NCBI RefSeq assembly: GCF_003115845.1
Contig: NZ_KZ819030.1
Location: 124,001-188,000 of the forward strand
Length of the DNA stretch: 64,000 nt
Direction of reading: 5' to 3'
Origin: Brenneria roseae subsp. roseae
Lineage (GTDB): Bacteria; Pseudomonadota; Gammaproteobacteria; Enterobacterales; Enterobacteriaceae
In this document: positions 38,270 through 49,032 of the stretch, piece by piece
Position numbering within the stretch: the first letter of the stretch is position 1
Layout of the letters: the number at the start of each line of letters is the position of its first letter
Notes under the pieces: model-generated
What the model saw: only the letters and a program-made list of their open reading frames with translations
The model's database searches: none
Told to the model about the DNA's origin: nothing
Program-made: the position numbers and the translations under genes

Positions 38270-39142
38270 CTATAACGTTTCGCGGCAATAACTCAGGAAA
38301 CGCTGTAAGACATTTGAAATATGCTTCTGGCGATGATGAACCAGATATAACGTACGAGTGAGCCTGGGCAGCGGCACCGCCAACTCCACCAGCGTTCCCG
38401 CTGCCAGTTGTTCGGCAATCACATGGCGGGACAGGCAACTGATGCCAATACCGTGTCGCACCGCGTGTTTAATCGCCTCCGAGTTCCCTAATTCCATCAC
38501 CAGATGGAAGTGTGGCAGCTGAGTCAACAGCAAATGATCCAGCACTTCACGCGTACCTGAACCCTGTTCACGTAAAATCCATGGCGCATCGGCCAACGCC
38601 TGTAGTGAAACATCCTGCTGGCAGAGCGGATTCGCCGGCGAACAAAAAACCACCAGCTCATCTTCCAGCCAGGGTTGAGTCACCAGATCGGTATGATGGC
38701 ACGGTCCCTCAATCAGCCCAAGATCGACGTTGAATCCCGAAATCCCCGCAATCACGTCCTGAGTATTCCCAACGTGCAGTTCCAGTGGAATTTCAGGAAA
38801 ATCCTGTCGATAACGGGCAATCATAGCCGGTAAGAGGTAGTTGCCGATGGTACTGCTGGCATAAATACGCAATGCGCCATTGTCATGACGAAAAAGTTGT
38901 TCAATTTCCACTGATTGTTCAAGCAACGCCAACGCTTTTGGATAGAGCAATCTCCCATGCTCATTCACAACAAGTCGCTTGCCGACGCGGTCGAACAGCT
39001 GAACGCCCAATTGCCCTTCCAAATCGGCCAATGCTGCGCTAACGGCAGATTGGGAAAGTGCAAGTACAACCGAAGCCTGGGTGGTTGAACCACTTTTCAG
39101 AACTTCTGCAAAAACTTCCAACTGGCGTAAGGTAATATGCAT
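38270..39142 (-). CDS. yeiE: LysR-type regulator YeiE
   Basis: LysR-type transcription factor, 290 residues from the ATG at 39142 (E. coli 293). The winged helix [46 protein letters not shown] is nearly identical to E. coli YeiE, so the DNA target should be too. The effector domain has [51 protein letters not shown] and [12 protein letters not shown]. Published roles of YeiE concern sulfite response, iron homeostasis and flagella. It diverges from yeiH, a likely target. Confidence 0.95.
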   Translation of the reverse strand: MHITLRQLEVFAEVLKSGSTTQASVVLALSQSAVSAALADLEGQLGVQLFDRVGKRLVVNEHGRLLYPKALALLEQSVEIEQLFRHDNGALRIYASSTIGNYLLPAMIARYRQDFPEIPLELHVGNTQDVIAGISGFNVDLGLIEGPCHHTDLVTQPWLEDELVVFCSPANPLCQQDVSLQALADAPWILREQGSGTREVLDHLLLTQLPHFHLVMELGNSEAIKHAVRHGIGISCLSRHVIAEQLAAGTLVELAVPLPRLTRTLYLVHHRQKHISNVLQRFLSYCRETL

Positions 39143-39342
39143 AATGGGTTCTTTATCGAAAATACCTATAGTTAGGAGAATATTAATAAATTTATCAGGA
39201 GATTTCACGGGATCAACCATCTTATGAGCGCCATCATATGCAGGAAAGCGTATTAAGAGGATACATGTAGACCGAAGTTCTGGAGAATTGAACCGCTCGT
39301 CAGGACGTATGCAAAAACGTTTAACCGCCGTAAAGCATCGTT

Positions 39343-39366
39343 CCTATATCTAAAATATAGATAGGT
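39343..39366. promoter_or_regulatory. Palindrome in the yeiE-yeiH intergenic region
   Basis: CTATAT (39344-39349), CTAAA, ATATAG (39355-39360), followed by ATAGG, forms an AT-rich dyad in the 309-bp divergent gap. Such dyads are typical LysR sites, so it is a candidate YeiE operator. The rest of the gap is AT-rich with no reading frame. Confidence 0.4.
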
Positions 39367-39451
39367 TATAAATATATAATCAATTTTTCTTTTATACCTT
39401 CTGATTATAGGATGAGCCCTCAGCTCGGTATTCTCAGAACAGGTATACAAA

Positions 39452-40528
39452 ATGATTGCTCTTTCTGCGGTGCAACAACGCATCAAACCTCATTACAGAG
39501 TGATAACGCTACTCCCCGGCTTATCCGCGGTAAGTTTAATGACTCTTTTTATTCTCTGGCTGGCAACTATTCCGCAAGTGTCGCAGTGGGGGCCGGGATC
39601 ACTAACATTAGCGATCGTGGCAGGGATTTTACTCGGCAATACCCTCTATCCCCGACTACATACTTACTGCGATCCGGGTGTGCAGTGGGCAAAACAGCAT
39701 CTCTTACGCTGGGGCATCATGCTTTACGGATTTCGCATCAGTTTTCAGCAAATTACTACCGTTGGCACCGCGGGTATCATCATTGATCTGGCGATCGTCG
39801 CGTCTACTTTTCTACTCGCCTGCTGGCTGGGGCGGCGTGTATTTAAACTCGATAGCGAAACAACTATCCTGATCGGCGCTGGCAGCAGCATCTGCGGCGC
39901 GGCCGCCATTCTGGCGACGGCGCCGGTGGTCAACGCCTCCGGCGAGAAAATCGCCGTCGCTGTCTCTACCGTCGTCATCTTTGGTACTGCGGCGATATTT
40001 CTTTATCCGTGGCTATACCAACTTAACCTTGATTATCACTGGATAACATTAACGCCACAGACGTTTGGCATGTATCTGGGCTCAACCATTCATGAAGTGG
40101 CTCAGGTCGTGGCGGCCGGACACGCCATTAATGCCGAGACGGAAAATATTGCCGTTATTGGTAAAATGCTGCGCGTCATGCTGCTGGCCCCTTTTCTGCT
40201 TGCCCTTGGTCTTGTTTTGAAAAACAGACAACAGACACACTCGTCGGCGGCACCGGTTTCCCTGATGTTTCCCTGGTTTGCCTTATGGTTTGTCGCCATC
40301 GCGGCGTTCAATTCCTGCCAGCTTCTCTCCACCGGCGTGGTCAACGAATTGATCAAGCTGGATAACATTCTGCTGATGATGGCCATGATCGCCCTGGGGC
40401 TGACTACCCGTCTGAGTGCGATACGTCAGGCAGGTGTAAAACCGCTGCTGCTGGCGCTGATCTTGTTTCTCTGGCTGCTGGCGGGCGGCGCCGGAATTAA
40501 TCTGGCCGTTGAACAATTATTCCGCTAA
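39452..40528 (+). CDS. yeiH: UPF0324 inner membrane protein YeiH
   Basis: Polytopic inner membrane protein, 358 residues, with ten or so hydrophobic spans. Family landmarks are GILLGNTLYPRL, AKQHLLRWGIMLYGFRISFQQI, LIGAGSSICGAAAILATAPVV, STIHEVAQVVAAGHAI and a C-terminal ALGLTTRLSAIRQAGVKPLLLALILF. The family has been proposed as a sulfate or sulfite exporter-like transporter. Coupling to YeiE, reported as a sulfite-responsive regulator, would fit that. The function remains unproven. Confidence 0.92.
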   Translation: MIALSAVQQRIKPHYRVITLLPGLSAVSLMTLFILWLATIPQVSQWGPGSLTLAIVAGILLGNTLYPRLHTYCDPGVQWAKQHLLRWGIMLYGFRISFQQITTVGTAGIIIDLAIVASTFLLACWLGRRVFKLDSETTILIGAGSSICGAAAILATAPVVNASGEKIAVAVSTVVIFGTAAIFLYPWLYQLNLDYHWITLTPQTFGMYLGSTIHEVAQVVAAGHAINAETENIAVIGKMLRVMLLAPFLLALGLVLKNRQQTHSSAAPVSLMFPWFALWFVAIAAFNSCQLLSTGVVNELIKLDNILLMMAMIALGLTTRLSAIRQAGVKPLLLALILFLWLLAGGAGINLAVEQLFR

Positions 40529-40607
40529 CCGCAATAATTTATTCGTTAACGTCTCATTAACCCACCGGACAATGCCATAATACCTCTGTCATCAAGAGGA
40601 GAAGAAC

Positions 40608-41447
40608 ATGAAATACGTAGGTGCCCATGTCAGCGCTGCCGGTGGCGTCGATCAGGCCGTCATCCGTGCCCATGAACTGAACGCAACAGCGTTCGCGCTG
40701 TTTACCAAAAATCAGCGTCAATGGGAGGCCGCACCGCTCAATCAGGAAACTATCGAGCGTTTTAAAGCAGCTTGCGAACGCTATGCCTACACCCCGGCAC
40801 AGATCCTGCCTCATGACAGCTATCTGATTAATCTTGGTCATCCCGAAGAAGCCGCGTTGGAAAAATCGCGCGCCGCCTTTATTGACGAAATGACCCGCTG
40901 CCAGCAACTCGGACTGAGTTTGCTTAATTTCCATCCGGGTAGCCATCTGAAGCAGATAGATGAAGACCGGTGTCTGGCGCGGATCGCAGAATCGATTAAC
41001 ATCGCGCTGGCACAGACGGATGGCGTCACCGCCGTTATCGAAAATACGGCCGGACAGGGAAGTAATCTGGGCTTTCGCTTTGAACATCTGGCCGCGATCA
41101 TTGAGGGGGTGAAAGACAAAAGCCGCGTTGGCGTATGTATCGATACCTGCCATGCTTTCGCGGGCGGTTACGATTTACGCACCAAAGAAACCTGCGCATC
41201 GACGTTTGCCGAATTCGAACGCGTTGTCGGATTCCGTTATCTGCGGGGAATGCACCTGAATGATGCGAAAAGCGAATTCAATAGCCGCGTTGACCGCCAT
41301 CATAGTCTGGGGGAAGGTAATATTGGCAGGACAGTCTTCAGCTATATCATGAAAGACCCGCGTTTTGATGGTATCCCGATGATTCTGGAAACCGTTAACC
41401 CAGACATCTGGGCAGAAGAGATAGCCTGGCTGAAATCTCAGGCTTGA
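40608..41447 (+). CDS. nfo: Endonuclease IV (Nfo)
   Basis: AP endonuclease with a trinuclear zinc centre that cuts 5' of abasic sites in base-excision repair. The 279 residues (E. coli 285) carry the three Nfo signatures: [26 protein letters not shown] and [25 protein letters not shown]. The TIM-barrel start [18 protein letters not shown] is intact. The ATG has GAGGAGAAG upstream. It converges with fruA; the shared terminator region is at 41478. Confidence 0.97.
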   Translation: MKYVGAHVSAAGGVDQAVIRAHELNATAFALFTKNQRQWEAAPLNQETIERFKAACERYAYTPAQILPHDSYLINLGHPEEAALEKSRAAFIDEMTRCQQLGLSLLNFHPGSHLKQIDEDRCLARIAESINIALAQTDGVTAVIENTAGQGSNLGFRFEHLAAIIEGVKDKSRVGVCIDTCHAFAGGYDLRTKETCASTFAEFERVVGFRYLRGMHLNDAKSEFNSRVDRHHSLGEGNIGRTVFSYIMKDPRFDGIPMILETVNPDIWAEEIAWLKSQA

Positions 41448-41477
41448 ATACACGCTTCCTTTATATGACCTGAAATA

Positions 41478-41514
41478 GAAAAAAGCGCCAGCAGGCATAA
41501 TGTCTACTGGCGCT
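41478..41514 (-). terminator. Terminator of fruBKA
   Basis: An 8-bp stem AGCGCCAG/CTGGCGCT (41507-41514 with 41484-41491) is followed on the minus strand by TTTTTTC. It lies between the convergent fruA and nfo genes and may serve nfo weakly as well. Confidence 0.82.
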
Positions 41515-41540
41515 GTCTTTACAATAGGGCTCAGCCCTTT

Positions 41541-43229
41541 TTATGCGGCTTTCACCATTTGCTCATCAGGACGTTTCAGCAGGGCATACAGCACACCCGC
41601 CGCGGCCGTTCCGGCAATGATTGCCAGCAAATAACCGATAACCGGCGTAATCGCACCTGGGATCATCAGAACAAACAGACCACCGTGCGGCGCCATCAGT
41701 TTCGCGCCAATCGCCATGGACAGCGCGCCGGTCAATGCTCCACCAATGATACAGCATGGCAATACGCGCATCGGATCGCGGGCGGCGTAAGGAATCGCCC
41801 CTTCGGAAATAAAGCACAGCCCCAGAACCAACGCCGCTTTACCACCTTCACGCTCTGTCGCATTGAATTTCTTACGCGCCAGAATCGTTGCCAACCCCAT
41901 CGCCAACGGCGGAACCATACCGGCCGCCATAACCGCGGCCATCGGTGCGTAAATCTGACTGCTGAGCAACGTGGTGCCGAATACATAGGCCACTTTGTTT
42001 ACCGGGCCGCCCATATCCGTACACATCATGCCGCCCAGAATTGCCCCCAGAATCACCGCGTTCGCGGTTCCCATGGATTGCAGCCAGTCAGTCAGCCCCG
42101 TCAGGATTTTTGCCACCGGCGTACCGACGATATAAATCATGACCAGACCGGTAATCAGCGTGGCAAACAGTGGAATAATCAGAATGGGTTTAAGTGCTGC
42201 CATACTCTGCGGCAAATTCACCTTGTTGCTGATGAATTTGGCCACATAGCCCGCCAGGAAACCTGCGATGATCCCGCCCAGGAACCCCGCCCCCGTACTG
42301 ACAGCCAGCATCCCGCCGACCAGACCCGGCGTTAACCCCGGACGATCGGCAATCGAGAACGCGATGTAGCCGGCCAGTACAGGCACCATCAGAGCAAACG
42401 CCGAACCACCACCAATCTTCATCAGTGCGTCGGCCAACGTTCCTTCCTGTTTAAACGCCTCGATGCCGAACACAAACGACAGCGCGATACACAGACCGCC
42501 CGCCACCACCATCGGCAACATGTAAGATACGCCCGTCAACAGGTGACGATAGGGACCCGTTCCGCCTTTCTGACCGGATTCGCTGCTTGCTGACGACGCA
42601 CCGCCGGCCGGTTGATAAACCTGGGCTTCAACTTGCGCCTTGTCCAGTTCCTGAGCGGTTTTTTTCAATGCCAGTCCCGTTGAGGTACGGTACATTTTCT
42701 TACCGGCAAACTTGCTCAGATCGACTTCGATATCCGCGGCGACAATAACCAGATCGGCCTGTTCAACCTCTTCCGGCGTAATCGCATTCCCGGCGCCTAC
42801 GGAGCCGCGAGTTTCAACTTTTACCCACCAGCCGCGTTTTTTAGCCTCGGTTTCAATCGCTTCCGCAGCCATAAACGTATGGGCCACGCCCGTCGGACAG
42901 GCCGTTACCGCGACAATACGCTTGGCTGCCGTACTTTGCTGAACGGGTGCTGACGCCGTTGCCTGATACAGTGTGGCTTCAGCCTGAGCTTTCGTCAGAA
43001 ATGCTTCCGGCTGGCTGGCGGCCAGCTCCACATCGCCCACAAAGACTCGTTTACCATTCAACGCGCTATCCGCCGCCGCAGTCGCGCCCAGAATGATCAC
43101 CAATTCAGACTCGCCAGCCTGTTCTGTAAATGTCAGCCCTGCTTTCGCAGCGGCAGCGCCGAGTAGGTTCTTCACCAGATGGCTTCTCGCCAGACCCAGT
43201 GATTTATCTAAAATCAGCAGCGTTTTCAT
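41541..43229 (-). CDS. fruA: Fructose-specific PTS enzyme IIBC (FruA)
   Basis: Inner membrane fructose phosphotransferase that imports fructose as fructose 1-phosphate. The 562 residues comprise a degenerate IIB' domain (1-95), the IIB domain with phosphorylated C111 in VAVTACPTGVAHTFMAAEAI, an Ala/Ser linker (about 205-220) and the IIC membrane domain (about 228-555) with GGAYRHLLTG-like entry (GTGPYRHLLTGVSYMLPMV) and MGGPVNKVAYVFG. It receives phosphate from FruB and is the third gene of fruBKA, 16 bp after fruK. Confidence 0.96.
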   Translation of the reverse strand: MKTLLILDKSLGLARSHLVKNLLGAAAAKAGLTFTEQAGESELVIILGATAAADSALNGKRVFVGDVELAASQPEAFLTKAQAEATLYQATASAPVQQSTAAKRIVAVTACPTGVAHTFMAAEAIETEAKKRGWWVKVETRGSVGAGNAITPEEVEQADLVIVAADIEVDLSKFAGKKMYRTSTGLALKKTAQELDKAQVEAQVYQPAGGASSASSESGQKGGTGPYRHLLTGVSYMLPMVVAGGLCIALSFVFGIEAFKQEGTLADALMKIGGGSAFALMVPVLAGYIAFSIADRPGLTPGLVGGMLAVSTGAGFLGGIIAGFLAGYVAKFISNKVNLPQSMAALKPILIIPLFATLITGLVMIYIVGTPVAKILTGLTDWLQSMGTANAVILGAILGGMMCTDMGGPVNKVAYVFGTTLLSSQIYAPMAAVMAAGMVPPLAMGLATILARKKFNATEREGGKAALVLGLCFISEGAIPYAARDPMRVLPCCIIGGALTGALSMAIGAKLMAPHGGLFVLMIPGAITPVIGYLLAIIAGTAAAGVLYALLKRPDEQMVKAA

Positions 43230-43245
43230 TGTTTGTCTCCTGCTG

Positions 43246-44184
43246 TCAATTAAAGGGTTTCAGATCGACACGAGCCATCATTGCGGCCAACTGAGGACGA
43301 TCGGTAATACCAACATTGCTTTGACTCACGGCCAGTGCAGATACCGCCGTTGCCAGACGCAAAGTATGTTCACTGGACTCACGCATTAATAAGCCATAAA
43401 TCAGTCCCCCAACCATGGAGTCACCCGCACCTACCGTACTTACCACTTCACAAGCAGGCGGTTTTGCCAACCACGCACCAGAGGCATTTACCCACAAGGC
43501 GCCTTCCGCCCCCAGTGAGATCACCACATGCGCGATACCCTGCTCACGCAGCGCGTGTGCAGCATCAACCACATCGGACAGCGCAGGCAATTTACGCCCC
43601 GCCCAGATTTCCAACTCCCGACGATTGGGTTTCACCAACCAGGGGGCCGCTTTCAAACCTGCCACCAGCGCCTCACGGCTGCTGTCAAAAATAATGCATG
43701 GACAATGGCTACGCAGACGGGACATCCAGTCGGTAAATGCATCAGGCTCGACGCCGGCCGGCAGACTGCCGCTAACCGCGACCATATCGAACTGCCCCAG
43801 CCAACTCAGCGAATCATTGACAAAACGCTGCCAATCTTGCTGTGTGACTTCAAAACCAGAAAAATTGAAGTCGGTAACATCACCGTCTTTTTCCGTTAAT
43901 TTCACGTTGATTCGCGTGCGTCCCGGCACAACCTGAAAGCGGTTTGCAATGCCCAGCTCGCTGAACAATTGCTGGAAACCGTCCTGATTGTCTTTGCCCA
44001 GGAATCCACCCACCGTGACATCAATCCCGAGGTCTTTCAGCACCTTGGCAACGTTAATACCTTTGCCTGCGGCATGCAGACCTGCTGTTTGAACCAGATT
44101 CACTTCGCCCCGTTCAATTTCCGGGCAATAGCCAACCAGATCGTAAGCCGGATTCAGGGTAATGGTGGCAACTCGCCTGCTCAT
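43246..44184 (-). CDS. fruK: 1-phosphofructokinase (FruK)
   Basis: Cytosolic PfkB-family kinase that phosphorylates fructose 1-phosphate to the 1,6-bisphosphate. The 312 residues show [48 protein letters not shown], the PfkB signature [24 protein letters not shown], and the catalytic loop [19 protein letters not shown] with the catalytic Asp. It overlaps fruB by 4 bp. Its product and substrate pools also control Cra. Confidence 0.96.
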   Translation of the reverse strand: MSRRVATITLNPAYDLVGYCPEIERGEVNLVQTAGLHAAGKGINVAKVLKDLGIDVTVGGFLGKDNQDGFQQLFSELGIANRFQVVPGRTRINVKLTEKDGDVTDFNFSGFEVTQQDWQRFVNDSLSWLGQFDMVAVSGSLPAGVEPDAFTDWMSRLRSHCPCIIFDSSREALVAGLKAAPWLVKPNRRELEIWAGRKLPALSDVVDAAHALREQGIAHVVISLGAEGALWVNASGAWLAKPPACEVVSTVGAGDSMVGGLIYGLLMRESSEHTLRLATAVSALAVSQSNVGITDRPQLAAMMARVDLKPFN

Positions 44185-45314
44185 GCTGCCCCCTCGCCTA
44201 AACCAGAAGTAATCGCTTCGCCAATCGCGGCCAGCGCCTGCTCGGCATCACTGCCGCTCGCGGTAAAGCGCAGTCTGTGACCTTTTTTCACCCCCAGCGC
44301 GACAACTTTCATCAGGCTGCGACCATTCGCTGGCTTACCCGTGCCATCAAGGTTCGTGACAGTAATTTCGCTGCTGAACTGCTTAATAACATTAACCAGC
44401 ATTGTGCCGGGACGCGCATGCAGACCATGTTCGTTGCGGATGGTGAATTCTGCCGTCAGCACTTCACTTTCTTCCGGGACATCGCTGGTCAGCAACGCCA
44501 GCAGCGTTGCTGCGTCGGCCGTCAGCAAGCGTTCAGCTTTCCGGGCGATCAGCAGTTTGCTCAGGTAATCAATCGGCGCCAGCGCCTGATCATCCGCGGC
44601 GGCTACCGTTACCAGCAATGCCACGGATTCATCATCGACGCTGAACGGCGCGGCAGGACGGGCAACCGCGGCCGCGCTGCTGAGGTTCCCCTCGGCGCTG
44701 GCGCTAAACCAGACGCCTTGTCCTAGATTCAACGGCTTGTTGCTGACAGCCGCGCTGACGAAACCGGCATCGACAGCGCCAATCTGTTGCAGACGTCCGG
44801 CGTTCAGAGCCTGTAGCGTCAGCAGATTGTCCGTTGCCACATCCAGTGAGATCAGCGAAGTATCGAAACGGAAATCGGCCAGTTGCTGCTCGCCCATCAG
44901 CAGGCTGCGCAATTCTTCCGCCGAGTCGGTGCTCGCCAGACGGGCGGCAACGCGATCGTCGCTGAGCACATGCGTAAGCTGGCGTAACAACGCCAGATGC
45001 TCATCGGAACGCGCGGCAATCCCCAGAACCACGTAAGCCGTCTGGTCTTCACCCCAGGCAATGCCCTGAGGAAATTGGAAAACCTGTACGCCGGTTTTCA
45101 ATACCAGATCGCGGGTATCGGTTGTACCGTGAGGAATCGCAATACCGCTTCCCAAATAAGTGGACGTCTGCTGCTCGCGCTGTAGCATGCCATCGACATA
45201 TGCTGCGCTAACACATCCGGCGTCGGTCAGCGCAGAAGCAACAAGCTGTATGGCTTCCTGCTTGCTGCCGGCCGTCGCGCCCAAATGAATATCTTGCTGT
45301 GACAACTGGAACAT
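44181..45314 (-). CDS. fruB: Fructose PTS diphosphoryl transfer protein FruB
   Basis: Cytosolic phosphocarrier that links enzyme I to FruA. The 377 residues have an N-terminal IIA-Fru domain (phospho-His62 in [15 protein letters not shown]), a central M domain (about 150-280) and a C-terminal FPr (HPr-like) domain with His299 in [10 protein letters not shown] and SRSLMK-like [23 protein letters not shown] precedes the ATG at 45314. It is the first gene of the fruBKA operon, which has two Cra operators upstream. Confidence 0.97.
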   Translation of the reverse strand: MFQLSQQDIHLGATAGSKQEAIQLVASALTDAGCVSAAYVDGMLQREQQTSTYLGSGIAIPHGTTDTRDLVLKTGVQVFQFPQGIAWGEDQTAYVVLGIAARSDEHLALLRQLTHVLSDDRVAARLASTDSAEELRSLLMGEQQLADFRFDTSLISLDVATDNLLTLQALNAGRLQQIGAVDAGFVSAAVSNKPLNLGQGVWFSASAEGNLSSAAAVARPAAPFSVDDESVALLVTVAAADDQALAPIDYLSKLLIARKAERLLTADAATLLALLTSDVPEESEVLTAEFTIRNEHGLHARPGTMLVNVIKQFSSEITVTNLDGTGKPANGRSLMKVVALGVKKGHRLRFTASGSDAEQALAAIGEAITSGLGEGAA

Positions 45315-45336
45315 GGCTCTCCTCTCCTGCTGAAAT

Positions 45337-45350
45337 TGAATCGTTTCAGC
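45337..45350 (-). promoter_or_regulatory. Cra (FruR) operator, proximal to fruB
   Basis: On the minus strand GCTGAAACGATTCA matches the Cra consensus GCTGAAACGTTTCA at 13 of 14 positions. It lies 23 bases before the fruB start. Confidence 0.88.
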
Positions 45351-45401
45351 TTTTATGAGAAAAAAATGTGTCTATTGTGGGGGGTGTTTCAAAAAAACAT
45401 C

Positions 45402-45415
45402 GCTGAAACGTTTCA
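45402..45415 (+). promoter_or_regulatory. Cra (FruR) operator, distal
   Basis: GCTGAAACGTTTCA matches the Cra consensus perfectly. It lies 65 bp from the proximal operator, the paired arrangement known for E. coli fruBKA. It also lies in the fruB-setB divergent gap (336 bp), so it could affect setB. Confidence 0.92.
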
Positions 45416-45650
45416 ATGAGTCTGTTTCCATTACGACATTTATGCAAGTATTCTGCACAATCGGCATAACAGAATTTTGACATCACGCACATTTTAATCC
45501 CCATACGCCGCTGTTGTGCAATAAAAATGGTTTGTGGCTGAAGCGGTGCTGAAGAAAAATAAACAAACAGGTTTTCTGTTTTTTGACAAAGCGGCGTAAT
45601 ATGGCGCGTCCAATTTTATCCTCTGCCTGTTTTCCAAACGCTATCAACTT

Positions 45651-46829
45651 ATGCATACACCCGTTGACACACCCCGACGTCAGCTTGATCTGACTTCGTC
45701 CGCGTTTTTAGTCATCGCCTTCCTCACTGGAACTGCCGGTGCATTACAGCTCCCTACGCTCAGCCTTTTCCTGTCGAACGAAGTACAGGTACGGCCGTTT
45801 CTGGTTGGCATGTTCTATACCGGCAGCGCGGTCATCGGCATTATCGTCAGCCAGTTACTGGCGACGTATTCAGATCGCCGCGGCGATCGCAAGGCACTGA
45901 TTTTTCACTGCTGTTTGCTGGGCGCCCTGGCCTGTGTGCTATTCGCCTGGAACCGTAATTACTTTATTCTGCTGTTTGTGGGCGTGCTGCTCAGCAGCTT
46001 TGGCTCAACTTCCAACCCGCAACTGTTTGCTCTGGCACGCGAACATGCCGATCGAACCGGACGTGAAGCGGCAATGTTCAGTTCCATTCTGCGGGCACAG
46101 ATTTCCCTATCGTGGGTTGTCGGGCCACCAATCGCTTTTGCGCTTGCGCTGGGATTCGGCTTTACCTCCATGTACCTGACGGCCGCCGTCGTTTTTGTGC
46201 TTTGCGGCACCCTGGTCAAACTGTTTCTGCCTTCCATGCCGAAAGTCATGGTGAAAACAAGCGCGACGCTTGAATCCCCGCGCAGCAATCGCCGGGATAC
46301 GCTGCTGCTGTTTACCGCCTGTACGCTGATGTGGACCTGTAACAGCGTCTACATTATCAACATGCCGCTCTATCTGGTGCATGAGCTTCAGCTACCTGAA
46401 AAGCTGGCGGGCATCATGATGGGAACCGCGGCCGGGCTGGAAATTCCCACCATGCTGATCGCGGGATACGTAGCCAGGCGCTATGGCAAACGCTTTCTCA
46501 TGCGGCTGGCTATTTCCATGGGACTGCTGTTTTATGTTGGTCTGCTGTCTTTCGACAGTGAAATAGCCTTGCTGGCATTACAGCTGCTGAATGCCATTTT
46601 CATCGGTATCCTTGCAGGAATCGGCATGCTGTACTTTCAGGATTTAATGCCCGGTCAGGCTGGAGCGGCCACCACGCTGTTCACCAACACCACCCGCGTG
46701 GGTTGGATTATTTCTGGCTCGCTGGCTGGTCTTGTTGCGGAAATCTGGAATTATCACGCCGTATTTTTTATTGCACTGGTGATGACTCTGGGAGCGGGAT
46801 ATTGCATGTGGCGCATCAAGGACGCCTAG
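45651..46829 (+). CDS. setB: Sugar efflux transporter SetB
   Basis: Inner membrane MFS exporter of sugars (SET family; E. coli SetB exports lactose and glucose analogues and is tied to chromosome segregation in some reports). The 392 residues follow E. coli SetB: FLTGTAGALQLPTLSLFLSNEV, GSAVIGIIVSQLLATYSDRRGDRKALI, SFGSTSNPQLFALAREHADRTGREA and AIFIGILAGIGMLYFQDLMPGQAGAATTLFTNT. It is divergent from fruB. Confidence 0.94.
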   Translation: MHTPVDTPRRQLDLTSSAFLVIAFLTGTAGALQLPTLSLFLSNEVQVRPFLVGMFYTGSAVIGIIVSQLLATYSDRRGDRKALIFHCCLLGALACVLFAWNRNYFILLFVGVLLSSFGSTSNPQLFALAREHADRTGREAAMFSSILRAQISLSWVVGPPIAFALALGFGFTSMYLTAAVVFVLCGTLVKLFLPSMPKVMVKTSATLESPRSNRRDTLLLFTACTLMWTCNSVYIINMPLYLVHELQLPEKLAGIMMGTAAGLEIPTMLIAGYVARRYGKRFLMRLAISMGLLFYVGLLSFDSEIALLALQLLNAIFIGILAGIGMLYFQDLMPGQAGAATTLFTNTTRVGWIISGSLAGLVAEIWNYHAVFFIALVMTLGAGYCMWRIKDA

Positions 46830-46847
46830 TAAAACAGAGACCCCATA

Positions 46848-47102
46848 TCAAGGAGCCGTATCCACTTCCAGTTTGATAAGATAAATCAGCGCCGCCTCCC
46901 GGTTGCTGAAACACATGTCGGCTCGTGCCTGCAACCCCGAGCACACCGCCGGTCGGAGCGGGGAATGAAACAGCTCGCAACGCATATCGGGCGCCAGGTG
47001 AAGACATCGGGTATTGGCGGGCTTGCCATTTGGCATTCCGGGCAACGGGCTGGATATAGACGGTGCGATACAGCAGGCGCCGCAATCGGGTCGACAGTCC
47101 AT
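46848..47102 (-). CDS. yeiW: YkgJ-family cysteine-cluster protein YeiW
   Basis: Small (84-residue) predicted metal-chelating protein. The N-terminus [33 protein letters not shown] carries the CxxxCxxCC cluster of the family; CxLFxxPLRPAVC and LQARADMC provide further cysteines. The ATG at 47102 has GGAG nine bases upstream and gives the same length as E. coli YeiW; the longer open frame is not supported. It lies between setB and yeiP, as in E. coli. Confidence 0.92.
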   Translation of the reverse strand: MDCRPDCGACCIAPSISSPLPGMPNGKPANTRCLHLAPDMRCELFHSPLRPAVCSGLQARADMCFSNREAALIYLIKLEVDTAP

Positions 47103-47279
47103 CAGCAAACACTCCGGTGGGCTGACCAAAACAGAGAAGGTGGAGCCACCATAACAGCCCGCCAGGGAAACACCAATGCCTAATTCCCCACGTATACGAT
47201 AATTCCCGCTTGCCTGAATCCTGCGGCGCGAGTAACTTGTCGCCACAAAAACCTCACTCCTTCTAATCAGGTACTTTTT

Positions 47280-47852
47280 ATGGCAAGAGCGAACGAAATT
47301 AAGCGCGGTATGGTCGTGAACTATAACGACAAGCTGTTATTGGTAAAGGATGTTGATATCCAGAGTCCCAGCGCCCGCGGTGCCAGCACCTTGTACAAAA
47401 TGCGTTTTTCTGATGTCCGTACAGGGCTGAAGGTTGAAGAGCGTTTTAAAGGCGATGATATTCTCGACACCATCACCCTGACCCGCCGTTCGGTCACCTT
47501 CTCTTATATTGATGGCGACGAATATGTCTTTATGGATGATGAAGACTACACGCCTTATAACTTCAAGAAAGATCAGATCGAAGAAGAGCTGCTGTTCATT
47601 CCTGAAGGCGGTATGCCGGGAATTCAGGTGCTGACCTGGGACGGCCAGATTATTGCGCTGGAACTACCGCAAACGGTGGATATGGAAATTATCGACACGG
47701 CCCCCGGCATTAAAGGCGCATCCGCCAGTGCCCGCAACAAACCGGCAACCATGAGCACCGGCTTGACCATTCAGGTTCCAGAATACCTGAGCGCAGGTGA
47801 AAAAATCCGTATTCATATTCCTGAGCGTCGTTACATGGGACGCGCAGAGTAA
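47280..47852 (+). CDS. yeiP: EF-P-like elongation factor YeiP (EfpL)
   Basis: Paralogue of elongation factor P that helps ribosomes through polyproline-type stalls. Its 190 residues form three beta-barrel domains. The tip of domain 1 reads [14 protein letters not shown] with Arg33 where EF-P has the modified lysine, as in EfpL, so no EpmAB modification is expected. C-terminal landmarks are [37 protein letters not shown] and RRYMGRA. The ribosome binding site is modest (AGG). Confidence 0.96.
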   Translation: MARANEIKRGMVVNYNDKLLLVKDVDIQSPSARGASTLYKMRFSDVRTGLKVEERFKGDDILDTITLTRRSVTFSYIDGDEYVFMDDEDYTPYNFKKDQIEEELLFIPEGGMPGIQVLTWDGQIIALELPQTVDMEIIDTAPGIKGASASARNKPATMSTGLTIQVPEYLSAGEKIRIHIPERRYMGRAE

Positions 47853-47863
47853 TAGCAAACAGA

Positions 47864-47890
47864 CAACACCGCTATCTCCCGGCGGTGTTG
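47864..47890 (+). terminator. Hairpin after yeiP
   Basis: A perfect 9-bp stem CAACACCGC/GCGGTGTTG (47864-47872 with 47882-47890) is followed by CTTCCTTCC, not a strict U-tract. It is a probable weak terminator. Confidence 0.55.
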
Positions 47891-48001
47891 CTTCCTTCCC
47901 CGTTCACATCATCAACCATCGCCCACATAAATTAACCTTCGCGCTTATCTCCTATATAGTGTAACGGTTTACTTTCCGGCTACGCTTTCGTTTGGGAGTT
48001 C

Positions 48002-48991
48002 ATGTTGCTAACTAAAGTTAATCTCATCACCGGCTTCCTGGGAAGCGGCAAAACCACCACCATCCGCTACCTGTTATCACAAAAGCCCGAAGATGAAATC
48101 TGGGCGGTACTGGTCAATGAATTTGGTGAAATCGGTATTGATGGTGCCTTGCTGAATGGCAGCGGCGCATTCGTAAAGGAAATTCCCGGTGGCTGTATGT
48201 GCTGCGTGAATGGATTGCCCATGCAACTCGGCCTGAACATGCTGTTGCAGCAGAAAAAACCTCATCGTCTGTTGATTGAGCCCACCGGCCTCGGTCATCC
48301 CAAACAAATTCTCGCCCTGCTCACCGGAGAAAGTTATCAACCCTGGCTGACATTGCAGGCGACGCTGTGCCTGCTGGACGCGCGTCAACTGAGCGACGCC
48401 CGTTATACCGGGAATGAAAACTTTCGCGATCAGTTGGCCGCGGCCGATATTATTATCGCCAACAAGCAGGAAACCTATCTGGATGCCGATGTCGCCGCCC
48501 TGCGACAATGGCAACGGGCAAACGCCGACGGTCGTCCTGTCGTCAACGCCCGTCAGGGGCAGATAGACCTGCAACTGCTCGATCGGTCGCGGCATAACCT
48601 CCGCGAACTCCCCGACAGCGCACACCACCATTCCCACAAGTCGACCCAGGGACTGGCCGCGCTGAGACTGCCTGGCGGGGAACCCTGGCGTCGCTCGCTG
48701 AATCAGGGTCAGGGTTATCACGCCTGTGGCTGGATTTTCTCTCCGGACACCACCTTTGACACCGCGGCCCTGCTGGATTGGGTGCGACTATCGCCGGTCA
48801 ATCGGGTGAAAGGCGTGATGCGAATCCGGGAGGGAACGCTCATCGTCAATCGCCAGGGCGATGATCTGCATATTGAGACAAAATCCGTGGCGCCGATCGA
48901 CAGCCGCATCGAAGTCATTCACGAAGCACCGGCTGAATGGAACACGCTGCAAGCCGCTTTGTTAAAGGCTCGTTTAACTATGCCCGGATAA
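48002..48991 (+). CDS. yeiR: COG0523 GTPase YeiR
   Basis: Cytosolic G3E-family GTPase with zinc binding; E. coli YeiR is a zinc-stimulated GTPase and putative metallochaperone. The 329 residues have Walker A GFLGSGKTT near the N-terminus, the metal motif GGCMCCVNG, IEPTGLGHPKQI, and NK in DIIIANKQETYL, followed by a C-terminal CobW-C domain (about 225-325). The His-rich stretch HHHSHKS lies between domains. The ATG at 48002 is only three bases from GGGAG, so the TTG directly after it (48005) may be used instead. Confidence 0.93.
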   Translation: MLLTKVNLITGFLGSGKTTTIRYLLSQKPEDEIWAVLVNEFGEIGIDGALLNGSGAFVKEIPGGCMCCVNGLPMQLGLNMLLQQKKPHRLLIEPTGLGHPKQILALLTGESYQPWLTLQATLCLLDARQLSDARYTGNENFRDQLAAADIIIANKQETYLDADVAALRQWQRANADGRPVVNARQGQIDLQLLDRSRHNLRELPDSAHHHSHKSTQGLAALRLPGGEPWRRSLNQGQGYHACGWIFSPDTTFDTAALLDWVRLSPVNRVKGVMRIREGTLIVNRQGDDLHIETKSVAPIDSRIEVIHEAPAEWNTLQAALLKARLTMPG

Positions 48992-49032
48992 ACTGTAAGC
49001 CTCATTTCACTATAATTGAGTGGCTGATCGGT

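Noticed and set aside
38133-38438. 102-residue N-terminal extension of LysP
   Set aside because: It overlaps the 3' end of yeiE, and the ATG at 38132 gives the exact family length with a ribosome binding site.
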